A stretch of 64,000 nucleotides of DNA from the NCBI GenBank assembly GCA_037951105.1, contig JBAMJV010009760.1:19140-83139 (forward strand). Reading direction: 5' to 3'. The DNA comes from Echinarachnius parma (taxonomy: Eukaryota > Echinodermata > Echinoidea > Clypeasteroida > Echinarachniidae). Shown here piece by piece: positions 63,401 through 64,000 of the stretch. How positions within the stretch are numbered: position 1 is the stretch's first letter; each line of letters opens with the position of its first letter. The notes under the pieces are model-generated. The model saw only the letters and a list, made by a program, of their open reading frames with translations, ran no database searches and was not told the DNA's origin. The position numbers and the translations under genes were made by a program.

Positions 63401-63410
63401 CCTGCGATGA
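268..63410 (+). CDS. HELZ2: HELZ2-like gene (helicase-RNB-helicase), 29 exons, 5' end outside window
   Basis: Twenty-nine GT-AG exons join with matching phases over 63 kb and give about 3,470 residues. Domain order is TPR-like segment (about 1-190), CCCH finger (about 440-460), second Cys/His region (570-670), C2H2 finger (about 700-725), UPF1-like helicase 1 (about 1190-1700), OB-like segment plus RNB domain (about 1900-2550), and UPF1-like helicase 2 (about 2925-3467). This order is specific to HELZ2/PRIC285. In the family the RNB module is a 3'-5' exoribonuclease and the protein also acts as a nuclear-receptor coactivator; in vertebrates it is interferon-induced. No promoter is visible because the first exon here is internal. 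The only frame conflict lies in the exon at 6748-7859. Introns reach 8 kb and are full of mobile elements. Homology is by motif recognition, not alignment. Confidence 0.88.
809..866 (+). CDS. HELZ2: HELZ2-like exon 2 (short)
   Basis: Acceptor tttttcag ends at 808 and a weak donor GTTCAT starts at 867. The 58 bases continue the previous frame and read [19 protein letters not shown], a helical peptide. It ends in phase 1, which matches the next exon. No domain is recognised on its own. Confidence 0.6.
896..1120. mobile_element. Short MITE with TATGATGACA termini
   Basis: It starts tatgatgaca...GGTACCCTGGGGTACC and ends in the reverse complement form GGTACCCCGGGG...tgtcatcata. The roughly 30-base inverted termini and lack of coding capacity mark a non-autonomous DNA element in intron 2. 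Confidence 0.65.
1476..1627 (+). CDS. HELZ2: HELZ2-like exon 3 (TPR-like region)
   Basis: Acceptor ctctacag ends at 1475 and donor GTAAAT starts at 1628. It enters in phase 1 and ends in phase 0. The peptide ([20 protein letters not shown] and onward) is helical and amphipathic, in keeping with the TPR-like N-terminal segment, but no exact repeat can be counted. Confidence 0.7.
2291..2679 (+). mobile_element. TTAA-type MITE, family A copy 1
   Basis: The ends read TTTAAAGGGACTTAGTAAC and GTTACTAGATCCCTTTAAA, so termini are inverted and TTAA lies at each edge. Further copies are at 5548 and, inverted, at 22548. No ORF. Confidence 0.8.
3148..3858 (+). mobile_element. TTAACCCT-type MITE, family D copy 1
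   Basis: Its termini are TAACCCTATTACCAGGCC and GGCCTGGTTAGGGTTAA, an inverted pair with poly-C/poly-G tracts just inside. TTAACCCT ends resemble piggyBac-group termini. A copy without clear termini is at 52240-52700. The right TTAA is shared with the next element. Confidence 0.7.
3855..4304 (+). mobile_element. TTAA-type MITE, family C copy 1
   Basis: It starts TTAAAGGGGTACT and ends GATCTACCCCTTTAA. The second copy, inverted, is at 39551. Both carry the same internal sequence (caagagggtg near one end, gcgccctct near the other). Confidence 0.82.
4305..5547. other. Intron 3 sequence
   Basis: Apart from the 44-bp tandem pair and the poly-G tract near 4920, I see no gene or element. Confidence 0.4.
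4591..4678. repeat. Two 44-bp tandem copies
   Basis: The unit beginning atgtacaagtaacacggtac occurs at 4591 and 4635 with one difference, and a third start is seen at 4679. A poly-G tract lies at about 4914-4929. Confidence 0.8.
5548..5925 (+). mobile_element. TTAA-type MITE, family A copy 2
   Basis: It is clearly alignable with 2291-2679 along its length (gagactaagtaacattgtcc at the left, aagttactagatccc at the right). The right terminal TTAA is lost. Confidence 0.75.
6246..6422 (+). CDS. HELZ2: HELZ2-like exon 4
   Basis: Acceptor accaacag ends at 6245 and donor GTATGT starts at 6423. It is 59 codons, phase 0 at both ends. The peptide is helical ([20 protein letters not shown]), then acidic, then Thr-rich. 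Function unknown; it links the TPR-like part to the zinc-finger exon. Confidence 0.72.
6748..7859 (+). CDS. HELZ2: HELZ2-like exon 5: basic low-complexity region and CCCH zinc finger
   Basis: Acceptor ttcactag ends at 6747 and donor GTGATT starts at 7860. The exon opens with a five-lysine run in phase 0. From about 6900 the open frame is a different one. It carries a Cys-rich stretch (LCKKCF at about 7290) and a clear CCCH finger: C-x8-C-x5-C-x3-H in [20 protein letters not shown] plus H, at about 7474-7534, followed by acidic and WW residues. CCCH fingers of this kind bind RNA and mark the HELZ/HELZ2 N-terminus. The exon length is 3n+2, so the first and last frames cannot both be used without a small intron or indels near 6800-6912 (see findings). 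Confidence 0.78.
7905..8205. mobile_element. MITE with long inverted termini
   Basis: The left end (ggattcacaaaggaggttgg, then catggtctacatctatggag) is matched by the right end in reverse (actccatagatgtagaccat, then cctcctttgtaaattcc). It is a ~300-bp element that begins 45 bases after the exon 5 donor. Confidence 0.75.
8449..8755 (+). CDS. HELZ2: HELZ2-like exon 6: Cys/His-rich finger region
   Basis: Acceptor gattttctag ends at 8448 and donor GTGAGT starts at 8756. It enters in phase 0 and ends in phase 1. It encodes an N-terminal CERC pair, a WGVHIIAVV strand, and a Cys/His cluster ([20 protein letters not shown] and onward) like the CCCH-type fingers of HELZ2. The ATG at 8449 is coincidental and not needed as a start. 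Confidence 0.82.
9273..9525 (+). CDS. HELZ2: HELZ2-like exon 7: C2H2 zinc finger
   Basis: Acceptor tgttctacag ends at 9272 and donor GTAAAG starts at 9526. A C2H2 finger reads C-x2-C-x12-H-x5-H ([20 protein letters not shown] then SLEH), the wider-spaced type seen in RNA-binding fingers. It is followed by [12 protein letters not shown], a motif I associate with this family. It ends in phase 2 and joins the exon at 10384. Confidence 0.85.
9546..9979 (+). mobile_element. TTAA-type MITE, family B copy 1
   Basis: It begins TTAACGGGGACCACCAGG and ends GTGGTACCCTTTAA. Related copies are at 20779 and 36242 and share aggcaaagaacaacaca near the left end. Confidence 0.82.
10163..10260 (+). pseudogene. 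Decayed duplicate of HELZ2-like exon 8
   Basis: The sequence repeats the first ~100 bases of the exon at 10384, including its acceptor context (tttttcagGCAT against atgcagGCAT) and the codons for NQCAF and VCVCP-like remains. An indel at about 10195-10210 puts a TGA in frame, and the 3' half and the true donor are missing. It is best read as a pseudo-exon left by a tandem duplication of about 220 bp. Confidence 0.75.
10384..10591 (+). CDS. HELZ2: HELZ2-like exon 8: CCCH-like unit and charged helix
   Basis: Acceptor catgcag ends at 10383 and donor GTAAGG starts at 10592. The frame is GG|G from exon 7. It encodes [20 protein letters not shown], a Cys/His unit ending C-x3-H that resembles the last CCCH finger of HELZ2, then a long charged helix ([20 protein letters not shown] and onward). 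It ends in phase 0. Confidence 0.85.
11035..11154 (+). CDS. HELZ2: HELZ2-like exon 9
   Basis: Acceptor tttatcccaag ends at 11034 and donor GTACGT starts at 11155. It is 40 codons, phase 0 both ends, reading into [12 protein letters not shown]. This begins the beta-rich spacer between the zinc fingers and helicase 1. Confidence 0.75.
12284..12403. repeat. 60-bp tandem duplication
   Basis: Two copies of gtttacaagttgcaaaatta and the next 40 bases occur at 12284 and 12344, differing at one or two bases. Confidence 0.9.
12553..12984. mobile_element. Foldback MITE with 8-bp target duplication
   Basis: Inverted arms of about 120 bases start ACTGTCCGTTAGCGACAG and include CG-repeat tracts (cgcgcgcgcg) and gcatgatcgtacg. 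ATCCACAA flanks both ends (12545-12552, 12985-12992). An 8-bp duplication fits the hAT, P or Merlin groups. There is no transposase. Confidence 0.85.
13090..13232. repeat. Degenerate tandem repeat ending near exon 10 acceptor
   Basis: The phrase aattggtacccattga recurs five or more times with variation, ending about 30 bases before the acceptor of the exon at 13266. Confidence 0.75.
13266..13467 (+). CDS. HELZ2: HELZ2-like exon 10 (beta-rich spacer)
   Basis: Acceptor cacccttcag ends at 13265 and donor GTAAGT starts at 13468. It reads [20 protein letters not shown] and later [19 protein letters not shown], the segment before the helicase in HELZ and HELZ2 that ends in a [12 protein letters not shown] strand. 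It ends in phase 1. Confidence 0.88.
14066..15615 (-). pseudogene. pol: Gypsy pol, RNase H and integrase part
   Basis: It contains RNase H ([12 protein letters not shown]), the integrase HHCC zinc region (HEGHQG ... CSVCRTY) and the catalytic core ([16 protein letters not shown]). Near 14705 a single-base shift at a G run moves the frame; the next frame carries the C-terminal part ([11 protein letters not shown]). It is non-functional as read. Confidence 0.82.
15631..17036 (-). pseudogene. pol: Gypsy pol, protease and reverse transcriptase part
   Basis: The protease signature DTGA lies at about 17025-17036. The RT fingers and palm follow ([17 protein letters not shown]) and the active-site box reads PDDI, where proline in the X of XDD is unusual. 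The RNase H start ends in a TAA at about 15632 that replaces the Glu usually found after YANI. A frame gap separates the ORFs at about 16452-16497. Confidence 0.85.
17042..18007 (-). pseudogene. gag: Gypsy gag
   Basis: A 321-codon ORF starts at ATG 18007. It has a capsid-like helical part ([16 protein letters not shown]) and a zinc knuckle C-x2-C-x4-H-x4-C ([14 protein letters not shown]). The ORF stops just before the protease, whose frame is different. The element as a whole is broken, so I label this a relic. Confidence 0.85.
18188..18202 (-). other. Gypsy primer-binding site
   Basis: Directly after the LTR the minus strand reads TGGTGGCAGC, complementary to the CCA-bearing 3' end of a tRNA-Leu type. 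Confidence 0.6.
18203..18369 (-). repeat. Gypsy 5' LTR, 167 bp
   Basis: On the minus strand it begins TGTAAATGA and ends TCATTACA (TG...CA with a short inverted repeat) and contains an AATAAAG poly(A) signal. The neighbouring primer site fixes its inner edge. Confidence 0.7.
18370..19076. other. Intron sequence before exon 11
   Basis: AT-rich with short A/T runs. No element or gene recognised. Confidence 0.4.
19077..19233 (+). CDS. HELZ2: HELZ2-like exon 11
   Basis: Acceptor ttttttgtag ends at 19076 and a weak donor GTCATT starts at 19234. It reads [17 protein letters not shown] and continues the pre-helicase strand region. Its partner exon keeps the frame (AAAAG then ATTG). A gypsy retroelement lies in the preceding intron. 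Confidence 0.8.
19646..19798 (+). CDS. HELZ2: HELZ2-like exon 12
   Basis: Acceptor tgttttcag ends at 19645 and donor GTCAGT starts at 19799. It is highly charged and helical ([20 protein letters not shown] and onward), matching the helix before the helicase 1 stalk in HELZ/UPF1-like proteins. Phase 2 in and out. Confidence 0.85.
20130..20600. repeat. Three ~158-bp tandem units with GGTCA motifs
   Basis: Units start at about 20134, 20293 and 20449 with ataactttccaaccctg. Two contain AGGTCAAAGGTCA (20232-20244, 20391-20403). A fragment of the same family is at 23215-23360. Confidence 0.85.
20779..21200 (+). mobile_element. TTAA-type MITE, family B copy 2
   Basis: It begins TTTAAGGGGACTACCAGGC and ends TGGTGGTACCCTTTAA, and is near-identical to copy 1 over ~420 bases. 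Confidence 0.85.
21414..21875 (+). CDS. HELZ2: HELZ2-like exon 13 (pre-helicase beta-barrel region)
   Basis: Acceptor gactctacag ends at 21413 and donor GTGAGA starts at 21876. The 154 codons end in [18 protein letters not shown], a motif kept just before the Q-motif of HELZ/HELZ2/MOV10-type helicases. The base composition is clearly more GC-rich than the introns. Confidence 0.88.
22162..22467 (+). CDS. HELZ2: HELZ2-like exon 14: helicase 1, Q motif and Walker A
   Basis: Acceptor cctctcaag ends at 22161 and donor GTAAAG starts at 22468. It contains the Q-motif-like [11 protein letters not shown], a (GGA)n-encoded glycine run at about 22269-22294, and Walker A GPFGTGKT followed by ILICTHSN (motif Ia). 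This is the ATP-binding core of the first SF1B helicase. Confidence 0.92.
22548..22897 (-). mobile_element. TTAA-type MITE, family A copy 3, inverted
   Basis: It begins agggatctagtaacttcgtt and ends acaatgttacttattccctt, the reverse complement of the other two copies. Confidence 0.72.
23215..23360. repeat. Fragment of the 158-bp repeat family
   Basis: It shares gataactttccaaccctgc and acggctatcgccttgtt with the end of the 20.1-20.6 kb array. Confidence 0.65.
23522..23700 (+). CDS. HELZ2: HELZ2-like exon 15: helicase 1
   Basis: Acceptor cctctctag ends at 23521 and donor GTAGAA starts at 23701. The previous exon's CTHSN joins [10 protein letters not shown], giving the motif Ia continuation THSNSAADLYI. 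The rest ([20 protein letters not shown]) is the insertion typical of this helicase family. It ends in phase 1. Confidence 0.88.
24047..24299 (+). mobile_element. tRNA-derived SINE, copy 1
   Basis: The head has an A-box-like TGGCTTAGGGGTTAGAG. The body is shared with 36925-37203. It ends in a T run. ACAGTCTCTTGT flanks both ends (24035-24046, 24300-24311), a 12-bp target duplication showing LINE-driven insertion. Confidence 0.85.
24490..24737 (+). CDS. HELZ2: HELZ2-like exon 16: helicase 1 Walker B
   Basis: Donor GTAAAT starts at 24738. It contains VVATLSTA, Walker [10 protein letters not shown] and motif [13 protein letters not shown]. Two acceptors keep the frame. The pyrimidine-rich tttttttatccttag ends at 24489 (preferred), and aacttag ends at 24552, which would drop 21 residues. 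Confidence 0.88.
25432..25815 (+). CDS. HELZ2: HELZ2-like exon 17: helicase 1 RecA2
   Basis: Acceptor gtatggcag ends at 25431 and donor GTGATT starts at 25816. It has HLNYRSC in place of the QYRM motif IV, then a DFLKIYYG strand and [10 protein letters not shown] (motif near V). It is 128 codons, phase 0 both ends. Confidence 0.9.
26397..26472 (+). CDS. HELZ2: HELZ2-like exon 18: helicase 1 motif V
   Basis: Acceptor gatttgcag ends at 26396 and donor GTAAGG starts at 26473. It reads [20 protein letters not shown] and VQNIQ. The codon for the motif V glycine is split across the intron (CAAG then GGAGG). It ends in phase 1. Confidence 0.9.
26793..30795 (+). CDS. HELZ2: HELZ2-like exon 19: helicase 1 end, acidic linker, OB/CSD-like region and RNB exoribonuclease
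   Basis: Acceptor ctattttcag ends at 26792. The 4,003-base exon opens with [14 protein letters not shown] (motif V) and [15 protein letters not shown] (motif VI). An acidic, low-complexity linker follows (about 27170-27700). Next is a cold-shock/OB-like segment ([10 protein letters not shown] at about 27930). The RNB domain has [13 protein letters not shown] at 28451-28489, keeping the four metal-binding aspartates (ID, TD, DD), and the C-terminal signature [18 protein letters not shown] at about 29437-29490. A post-RNB region ends in [10 protein letters not shown]. The ORF meets TAA at 30797-30799, but the donor GTAAAG at 30796 removes it: AT joins C of the exon at 37300 and the frame continues. 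Without splicing here the product would stop after the RNB part. Confidence 0.93.
30796..31688. other. Intron after the RNB exon
   Basis: No element recognised. It begins with the donor that overlaps the TAA codon. Confidence 0.4.
31690..31800 (-). mobile_element. tRNA-headed SINE fragment
   Basis: On the minus strand it reads agattggtagagcatgct and catgggatcctgagt, the same tRNA-like head as at 37787-37850. Confidence 0.45.
32145..32530 (+). mobile_element. Penelope-like element, 3' end (GIY-YIG endonuclease C-terminus and 3' UTR)
   Basis: It encodes [20 protein letters not shown] and [10 protein letters not shown], and the same peptide lies on the minus strand at about 57000-57130. That second copy is continuous with a GIY-YIG domain. 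The 5' part is missing here, and tandem units follow directly. Confidence 0.75.
32529..35770 (+). repeat. Three 1.08-kb tandem units, probable Penelope-like pseudo-LTR array
   Basis: Units at 32529-33611, 33612-34690 and 34691-35770 each begin gcggtttggagccgcatgag and end acatgaccttt. They are almost identical to each other. The first ~170 bases of the unit also form the 3' tail of the Penelope-like copy at 56613-56800, which ties the array to that element. Small ORFs inside are repeated with the unit and not trusted. Confidence 0.9.
35771..36241. other. AT-rich intron sequence
   Basis: Nothing recognised between the tandem array and the family B MITE. Confidence 0.4.
36242..36876 (+). mobile_element. 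TTAA-type MITE, family B copy 3 with nested insertion
   Basis: It begins TTAAAGGGGACCATCAGGC and ends GGTGGTACCCTTTAA. It is about 210 bases longer than its sister copies because of an insertion at about 36476-36688. Confidence 0.82.
36476..36688 (-). mobile_element. Unclassified ~213-bp insertion ending in a GAA run
   Basis: The sister copies read gacgatttgttcgctc. Here the sequence between gacgatt and cgttcgctc is foreign and ends (gaa)6gatt. The flanking gatt could be a short target duplication. On the minus strand the microsatellite would be at the head. Confidence 0.5.
36925..37203 (+). mobile_element. tRNA-derived SINE, copy 2
   Basis: It has the same body as the 24.0-kb copy (gggtcataccaaa, ggtaccttct, ggcacgggaag). 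Here the B box GGTTCAATCCC is intact. Target duplication not found by eye. Confidence 0.75.
37300..37400 (+). CDS. HELZ2: HELZ2-like exon 20: start of helicase 2 module
   Basis: Acceptor ctcgttgcag ends at 37299 and donor GTATGT starts at 37401. It reads [20 protein letters not shown] and onward. The phase 2 entry fits the AT|GTAAAG donor of exon 19 and the phase 1 exit fits exon 21, linking the RNB half to helicase 2. Confidence 0.85.
37618..37680 (+). mobile_element. tRNA-like SINE head or tRNA relic
   Basis: It has D-arm CTCGGTTGGTAGAGC, an anticodon arm CCGG...CCGG with AGC in the loop, and a B box GGTTCGATTC. The acceptor stem does not close, so it is not called a tRNA gene. Confidence 0.5.
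37785..38100 (+). mobile_element. tRNA-headed SINE with conserved core
   Basis: The head is gagattggtagagcgcatgc. The core ttcagcaagacaatttatcc followed by acccaggtttataaatgggg is a body type I know from many marine invertebrate SINEs. The end is a (taa)n run and gcgctatgataacc. Confidence 0.6.
38140..40195 (+). mobile_element. Internally deleted LINE (endonuclease start fused to reverse transcriptase), with a MITE inside
   Basis: It starts with an AP-endonuclease N-terminus ([15 protein letters not shown]). At about 38450 it jumps to the RT ([36 protein letters not shown]) and runs into the C-terminal part ([16 protein letters not shown]). The frame breaks at about 38870 and 39114. The tail is a TTATTATTATTG-type repeat at 40170-40195. 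A 544-bp MITE sits at 39551-40094. Jockey/CR1-like; exact clade not decided. Confidence 0.82.
39551..40094 (-). mobile_element. TTAA-type MITE, family C copy 2, inserted in the LINE
   Basis: The ends are TTAAAGGGGTAGTTTAG and CTAAACTACCCCTTTAA. It is inverted relative to 3855-4304. Removing it with one TTAA restores a continuous LINE sequence (gcgccttaaagtccctagg). Confidence 0.88.
40223..40372 (+). CDS. HELZ2: HELZ2-like exon 21: helicase 2 Q motif and first half of Walker A
   Basis: Acceptor attaaatcag ends at 40222 and donor GTAAGT starts at 40373. It reads [13 protein letters not shown] (Q motif) and FSVIQGPPG. The last glycine codon of GPPGTGKT is split by the intron. Four degraded copies of this exon end follow in the intron. 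Confidence 0.92.
40440..40830 (+). repeat. Four degenerate copies of the exon 21 3' end with donor
   Basis: The exon end accttctcggttatacaagg, followed by tcctccaggtaagt, is echoed at about 40465, 40600, 40677 and 40785 (ttcttggttatacagggtcc and similar). The copy at 40677 still reads VIQGPPG with GTAGGT after it. Spacing is 75-135 bases. Confidence 0.8.
41304..42549 (-). pseudogene. Tc1-like transposase, broken
   Basis: The minus strand encodes a paired-type helix-turn-helix ([20 protein letters not shown]), then in other frames VMVWAGIS and the DDE-region motifs [11 protein letters not shown] and [12 protein letters not shown]. Three 47-bp tandem copies at about 42044-42184 and at least one more shift near 41680 destroy the frame. 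Confidence 0.88.
42044..42184 (-). repeat. Three 47-bp tandem copies within the transposase
   Basis: cacagtctgggcactgattc recurs at 42051, 42098 and 42145. The period is not a multiple of three. Confidence 0.9.
43120..43257 (+). CDS. HELZ2: HELZ2-like exon 22: helicase 2, second half of Walker A
   Basis: Acceptor ggttgacag ends at 43119 and donor GTGGGG starts at 43258. It completes Walker A (GT-GKT) and carries motif Ia [16 protein letters not shown] 1.9-kb Tc1-like element ends 67 bases before this exon. Confidence 0.92.
43258..43988. other. Intron between exons 22 and 23
   Basis: Nothing recognised. Confidence 0.4.
43989..44269 (+). CDS. HELZ2: HELZ2-like exon 23: helicase 2 insertion
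   Basis: Acceptor ttcatag ends at 43988 and donor GTAGAT starts at 44270. It reads [18 protein letters not shown] and [10 protein letters not shown], the family-specific stretch between motifs Ia and II. Enters phase 1, exits phase 0. Confidence 0.88.
44270..45464. other. Intron with short tandem and A/T-rich low complexity
   Basis: Four near copies of taccgacccatggc lie at 44500-44580. T/A homopolymer-rich sequence follows at 44640-44770. Nothing else recognised. Confidence 0.6.
45465..45661 (+). CDS. HELZ2: HELZ2-like exon 24: helicase 2 Walker B
   Basis: Acceptor tttttatag ends at 45464 and donor GTGAAT starts at 45662. It reads [10 protein letters not shown], Walker B TIIDEAGM and motif [12 protein letters not shown]. 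It is followed by the largest intron of the gene (8 kb), which holds both minisatellites. Confidence 0.92.
46284..49970. repeat. 15-bp C-rich minisatellite with higher-order units
   Basis: Variants of ACAATTACCCCCCGG repeat for 3.7 kb. A rare variant (gccccggatgattaccc) marks 47085, 47930, 48450 and 49296, showing spacings of 845, 520 and 846 bases, that is, a 1,365-bp higher-order unit repeated. Because the unit is usually 15 bases it gives long Pro-rich ORFs on one strand and Gly-rich ones on the other, which I do not call genes. Confidence 0.95.
50019..50306. repeat. 146-bp tandem duplication
   Basis: The sequence beginning tagacacctatatattcatg at 50019 is repeated at 50165 with small differences. 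Confidence 0.9.
50640..50790. mobile_element. Partial copy of the AAGCAATTGCTT element
   Basis: It ends taaacaattgctactttttatgcataaggccc in the same way as the full element at 54924-55631. The left part is degenerate. Confidence 0.6.
50814..51560. repeat. Inverted minisatellite arrays (GGTTCGTTATTCCGAA)
   Basis: The 16-bp unit is direct at 50814-51145 and inverted at 51308-51555, with a ~160-base spacer of single-copy type. Both arms contain the same longer variant (aaaatgaaatcgggttcg and its complement). Confidence 0.92.
51590..52230. repeat. GGTCA-rich repeat family H, copy 1
   Basis: Units of about 150 bases contain ttgaggagccaatgacctga and ggtcatgaggtcaaagg. It ends gactgcacacagtcgaatat, as do the other two copies. 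Confidence 0.8.
52240..52700 (+). mobile_element. MITE family D, diverged copy
   Basis: It aligns by eye with 3300-3760 (tttccataggatttg, acacaaatca, caagacttcaatgaaaaaag). No termini are seen. Confidence 0.65.
52701..53698. other. Intron before exon 25
   Basis: AT-rich; nothing recognised. Confidence 0.4.
53699..53801 (+). CDS. HELZ2: HELZ2-like exon 25: helicase 2 motif IV
   Basis: Acceptor tcaaacag ends at 53698 and donor GTATGT starts at 53802. It reads [20 protein letters not shown] and M. The QYRM motif is the standard UPF1-like motif IV. The split Arg codon joins exon 24 correctly (AG then A). Confidence 0.9.
53838..54191. repeat. Repeat family H, copy 2
   Basis: It begins cctccgccaacaaagtggct and ends gactgcacgcagtcaaagat. 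It lies in the intron after exon 25, starting about 40 bases from its donor. Confidence 0.8.
54336..54575 (+). CDS. HELZ2: HELZ2-like exon 26: helicase 2 RecA2
   Basis: Acceptor acccacag ends at 54335 and donor GTGAGT starts at 54576. It reads [20 protein letters not shown], the segment that follows QYRM in this helicase family, then RLFYHV and an acidic loop. It is 80 codons, phase 0 both ends. Confidence 0.9.
54924..55631. mobile_element. Element built of AAGCAATTGCTT palindromes
   Basis: The ends are GGGCCGTATGCATAAAAAG and CTTTTTATGCATACGGCCC, flanked by AAT on both sides (54921-54923, 55632-55634). Inside, the 12-base palindrome AAGCAATTGCTT or near variants occur more than ten times, crowded into both flanks of a less repetitive centre (about 55100-55370). 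Confidence 0.85.
55635..56260. other. Intron sequence before exon 27
   Basis: Contains a short inverted pair (ggtcataccgtagtatgacc) at about 56084. No gene recognised. Confidence 0.4.
56261..56320 (+). repeat. Copy of the exon 26 3' end with donor
   Basis: agagtaatatggcagaggtc followed by agatatgtggtgagtgtga copies the exon 26 end (agagtaatccggcagagatc, then ggatacgtg|gtgagtgtga). The donor sequence GTGAGT is preserved. Confidence 0.75.
56417..56576 (+). CDS. HELZ2: HELZ2-like exon 27: helicase 2 motif V start
   Basis: Acceptor gttgtag ends at 56416 and donor GTATAA starts at 56577. It reads [20 protein letters not shown] and VSTVVKSQ, with the motif V glycine split over the intron. A Penelope-like element begins within about 40 bases of the donor. 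Confidence 0.9.
56613..59912 (-). mobile_element. Penelope-like element, 3' part, split by a foldback insertion
   Basis: From 59912 downwards the minus strand reads a Penelope-type RT end ([14 protein letters not shown]), a linker ([14 protein letters not shown]) and a GIY-YIG endonuclease start ([20 protein letters not shown]). The domain is interrupted at 59182 and resumes at 57211 ([26 protein letters not shown]). The 3' UTR runs to about 56613. YVDDT and the GIY-YIG domain are diagnostic of Penelope-like elements. Frames are broken. Confidence 0.85.
57212..59181. mobile_element. 1.97-kb foldback element inserted in the Penelope-like endonuclease
   Basis: Arms 57212-57970 and 58474-59181 are inverted copies (about 700-760 bases, with indels). 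The termini are CCGTAGAAACCCGCTGTG and the reverse. TA flanks both sides (57210-57211, 59182-59183). Excising it with one TA makes the endonuclease reading frame continuous ([11 protein letters not shown]). The ~500-base centre is AT-rich and holds no transposase. Confidence 0.88.
59913..60377 (+). mobile_element. Penelope-like fragment in opposite orientation
   Basis: It encodes [20 protein letters not shown] through to the GIY-YIG start ([17 protein letters not shown] in another frame) on the + strand, matching the minus-strand copy that ends at the same point. The pair is head to head. Confidence 0.85.
60609..61006. mobile_element. Nested DNA element with CTACCGTATTT termini
   Basis: The ends are CTACCGTATTTGCTGGTGTA and TACACCGGTAAATACGGTAG. 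The 1.08-kb unit reads straight across (gtgta|ctcttat) when it is removed. Confidence 0.8.
61022..61090 (+). mobile_element. Short retroposon 3' tail
   Basis: About 70 foreign bases, ggcgctatataaatcgag followed by (att)n, interrupt the 1.08-kb unit. Such a tail is typical of LINE/SINE 3' ends in invertebrates. Confidence 0.6.
61392..61559 (+). CDS. HELZ2: HELZ2-like exon 28: helicase 2 motifs V-VI
   Basis: Acceptor atataacag ends at 61391 and donor GTAGGT starts at 61560. It reads [14 protein letters not shown] (motif V end) and [18 protein letters not shown] (motif VI). The arginine finger region is intact. Confidence 0.92.
61561..62002. other. Intron after exon 28
   Basis: It contains one cagtcaaacctgtctta motif also seen in the 3' flank (63608). 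No element recognised. Confidence 0.4.
62003..63060. repeat. Repeat family H, copy 3 (longest)
   Basis: It begins atgcctccgcaacaaaatag and ends gcacagtcaaagatccgtct. It contains six or more ~130-150-base units with caagaaccgattgac and accaaacttggttcatgta, and a perfect AGGTCAAAGGTCA at 62179-62191. Confidence 0.85.
63310..63410 (+). CDS. HELZ2: HELZ2-like last coding exon
   Basis: Acceptor ctctttcag ends at 63309. It reads [20 protein letters not shown] and ends in EARQFLR with TGA at 63408-63410. This is the usual C-terminal end of UPF1-like helicases of this group. Confidence 0.9.
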
Positions 63411-64000
63411 CTTTTGACATTCCAGTTGTAACTATATATCGGATTTCAGGCTAAAGTGCCCATAGGCTAAAATGTCCTGGCGTGCCTGCAAGATATGCCC
63501 GCCAGTTCTTGCAATGACTTTACAAAGTACTTCTAAATTCTGGCTTTCAGATATCTGTCTTTTGAAGGTGTATGAATGAGCATGAAAGCCAAGGTGCATT
63601 TTGCAGATGCAGTCAAACCTGTCTATGCAGACCAATCACAAGAGACAGGAAATGTGGGCTTTGTATAAAGCAGGTGGTCTGTATTGACAGGTTCATTTAC
63701 ATGTAAACTGTCTTCTAGAGTCAAGATGTGGTCTTTATAGACAGGTGATCACTAGATCAAGTGTACCATCACTGTACCATATATCTTGCTAGCCAGTACT
63801 ACCGGGAACCAGGCCCTGTATTTACTCTATGGGAAATGCAAAGTCTAGTAGTGAACATATTATTTAAATTATAACTCAATCACAATATTTTGATCAGGAG
63901 ATCTGGAAATGTATGGTATTGGAAACTTCAAAATATAATTTTTATAGAGTCACTGGGTGCCTTAATTAAAGTTGCAGAGAGGCCTGCCATTTTAAACTTT
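63411..64000 (+). other. Probable 3' UTR and downstream sequence
   Basis: No AATAAA is seen. An ATTAAA variant lies at about 63966. The region contains GACCACCTGTCTATA-type simple interspersed motifs (63610-63750) that also occur at about 1990-2100. Confidence 0.4.

Overview
The window is eukaryotic nuclear DNA from an animal, AT-rich and dense with transposable elements and tandem repeats. A gene with GT-AG introns and conserved exon phases runs along the + strand from end to end. Gene content and repeat style (TTAA-flanked MITEs, Penelope-like elements, tRNA-headed SINEs, long families with AGGTCAAAGGTCA motifs) suggest a marine invertebrate deuterostome. An echinoderm is my best guess; a hemichordate or lancelet is not excluded by eye.

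The backbone is one very large gene, a homologue of vertebrate HELZ2 (helicase with zinc finger domain 2, also PRIC285). I can place 29 coding exons from position 268 to a TGA at 63408-63410. The 5' end lies outside the window. The exon phases agree at every junction, with one problem inside the exon at 6748-7859. The predicted order is: TPR-like N-terminal exons (268-6422); a CCCH zinc finger and a second Cys/His region (6748-8755); a C2H2 finger and a further CCCH-like unit (9273-10591); a spacer (11035-21875); UPF1-like SF1 helicase 1 (22162-27100, Walker [13 protein letters not shown] box); an acidic linker, an OB/cold-shock-like region and an RNase II/R (RNB) domain with all four catalytic aspartates (one 4-kb exon, 26793-30795); and UPF1-like helicase 2 (37300-63410, Walker A GPPGTGKT split by an intron, DEAG, QYRM). 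The part seen is about 3,470 residues, longer than human HELZ2. By homology the product would be a 3'-5' exoribonuclease flanked by two RNA helicase motors.

The introns hold nearly everything else. 7.9-13.0 kb: MITEs, a decayed exon copy and a foldback element with an 8-bp target duplication. 14.0-18.4 kb: a degenerate Ty3/gypsy element on the minus strand with one visible LTR. 24.0 and 36.9 kb: tRNA-derived SINEs. 32.1-35.8 kb: a Penelope-like element tail followed by three 1.08-kb tandem units. 38.1-40.2 kb: a deleted LINE carrying a TTAA MITE. 41.1-43.05 kb: a broken Tc1/mariner element with long inverted repeats. 46.3-50.0 kb: a 15-bp C-rich minisatellite with higher-order structure. 50.8-51.6 kb: a palindromic minisatellite. 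54.9-55.6 kb: an element built from AAGCAATTGCTT palindromes. 56.6-61.3 kb: Penelope-like fragments in both orientations, one split by a 1.97-kb foldback element.

The least expected pattern is that exon 3' ends of this gene, together with their splice donors, have been copied into the following introns in three places: 10.16 kb, 40.46-40.83 kb (four copies beside the Walker A exon) and 56.27 kb.
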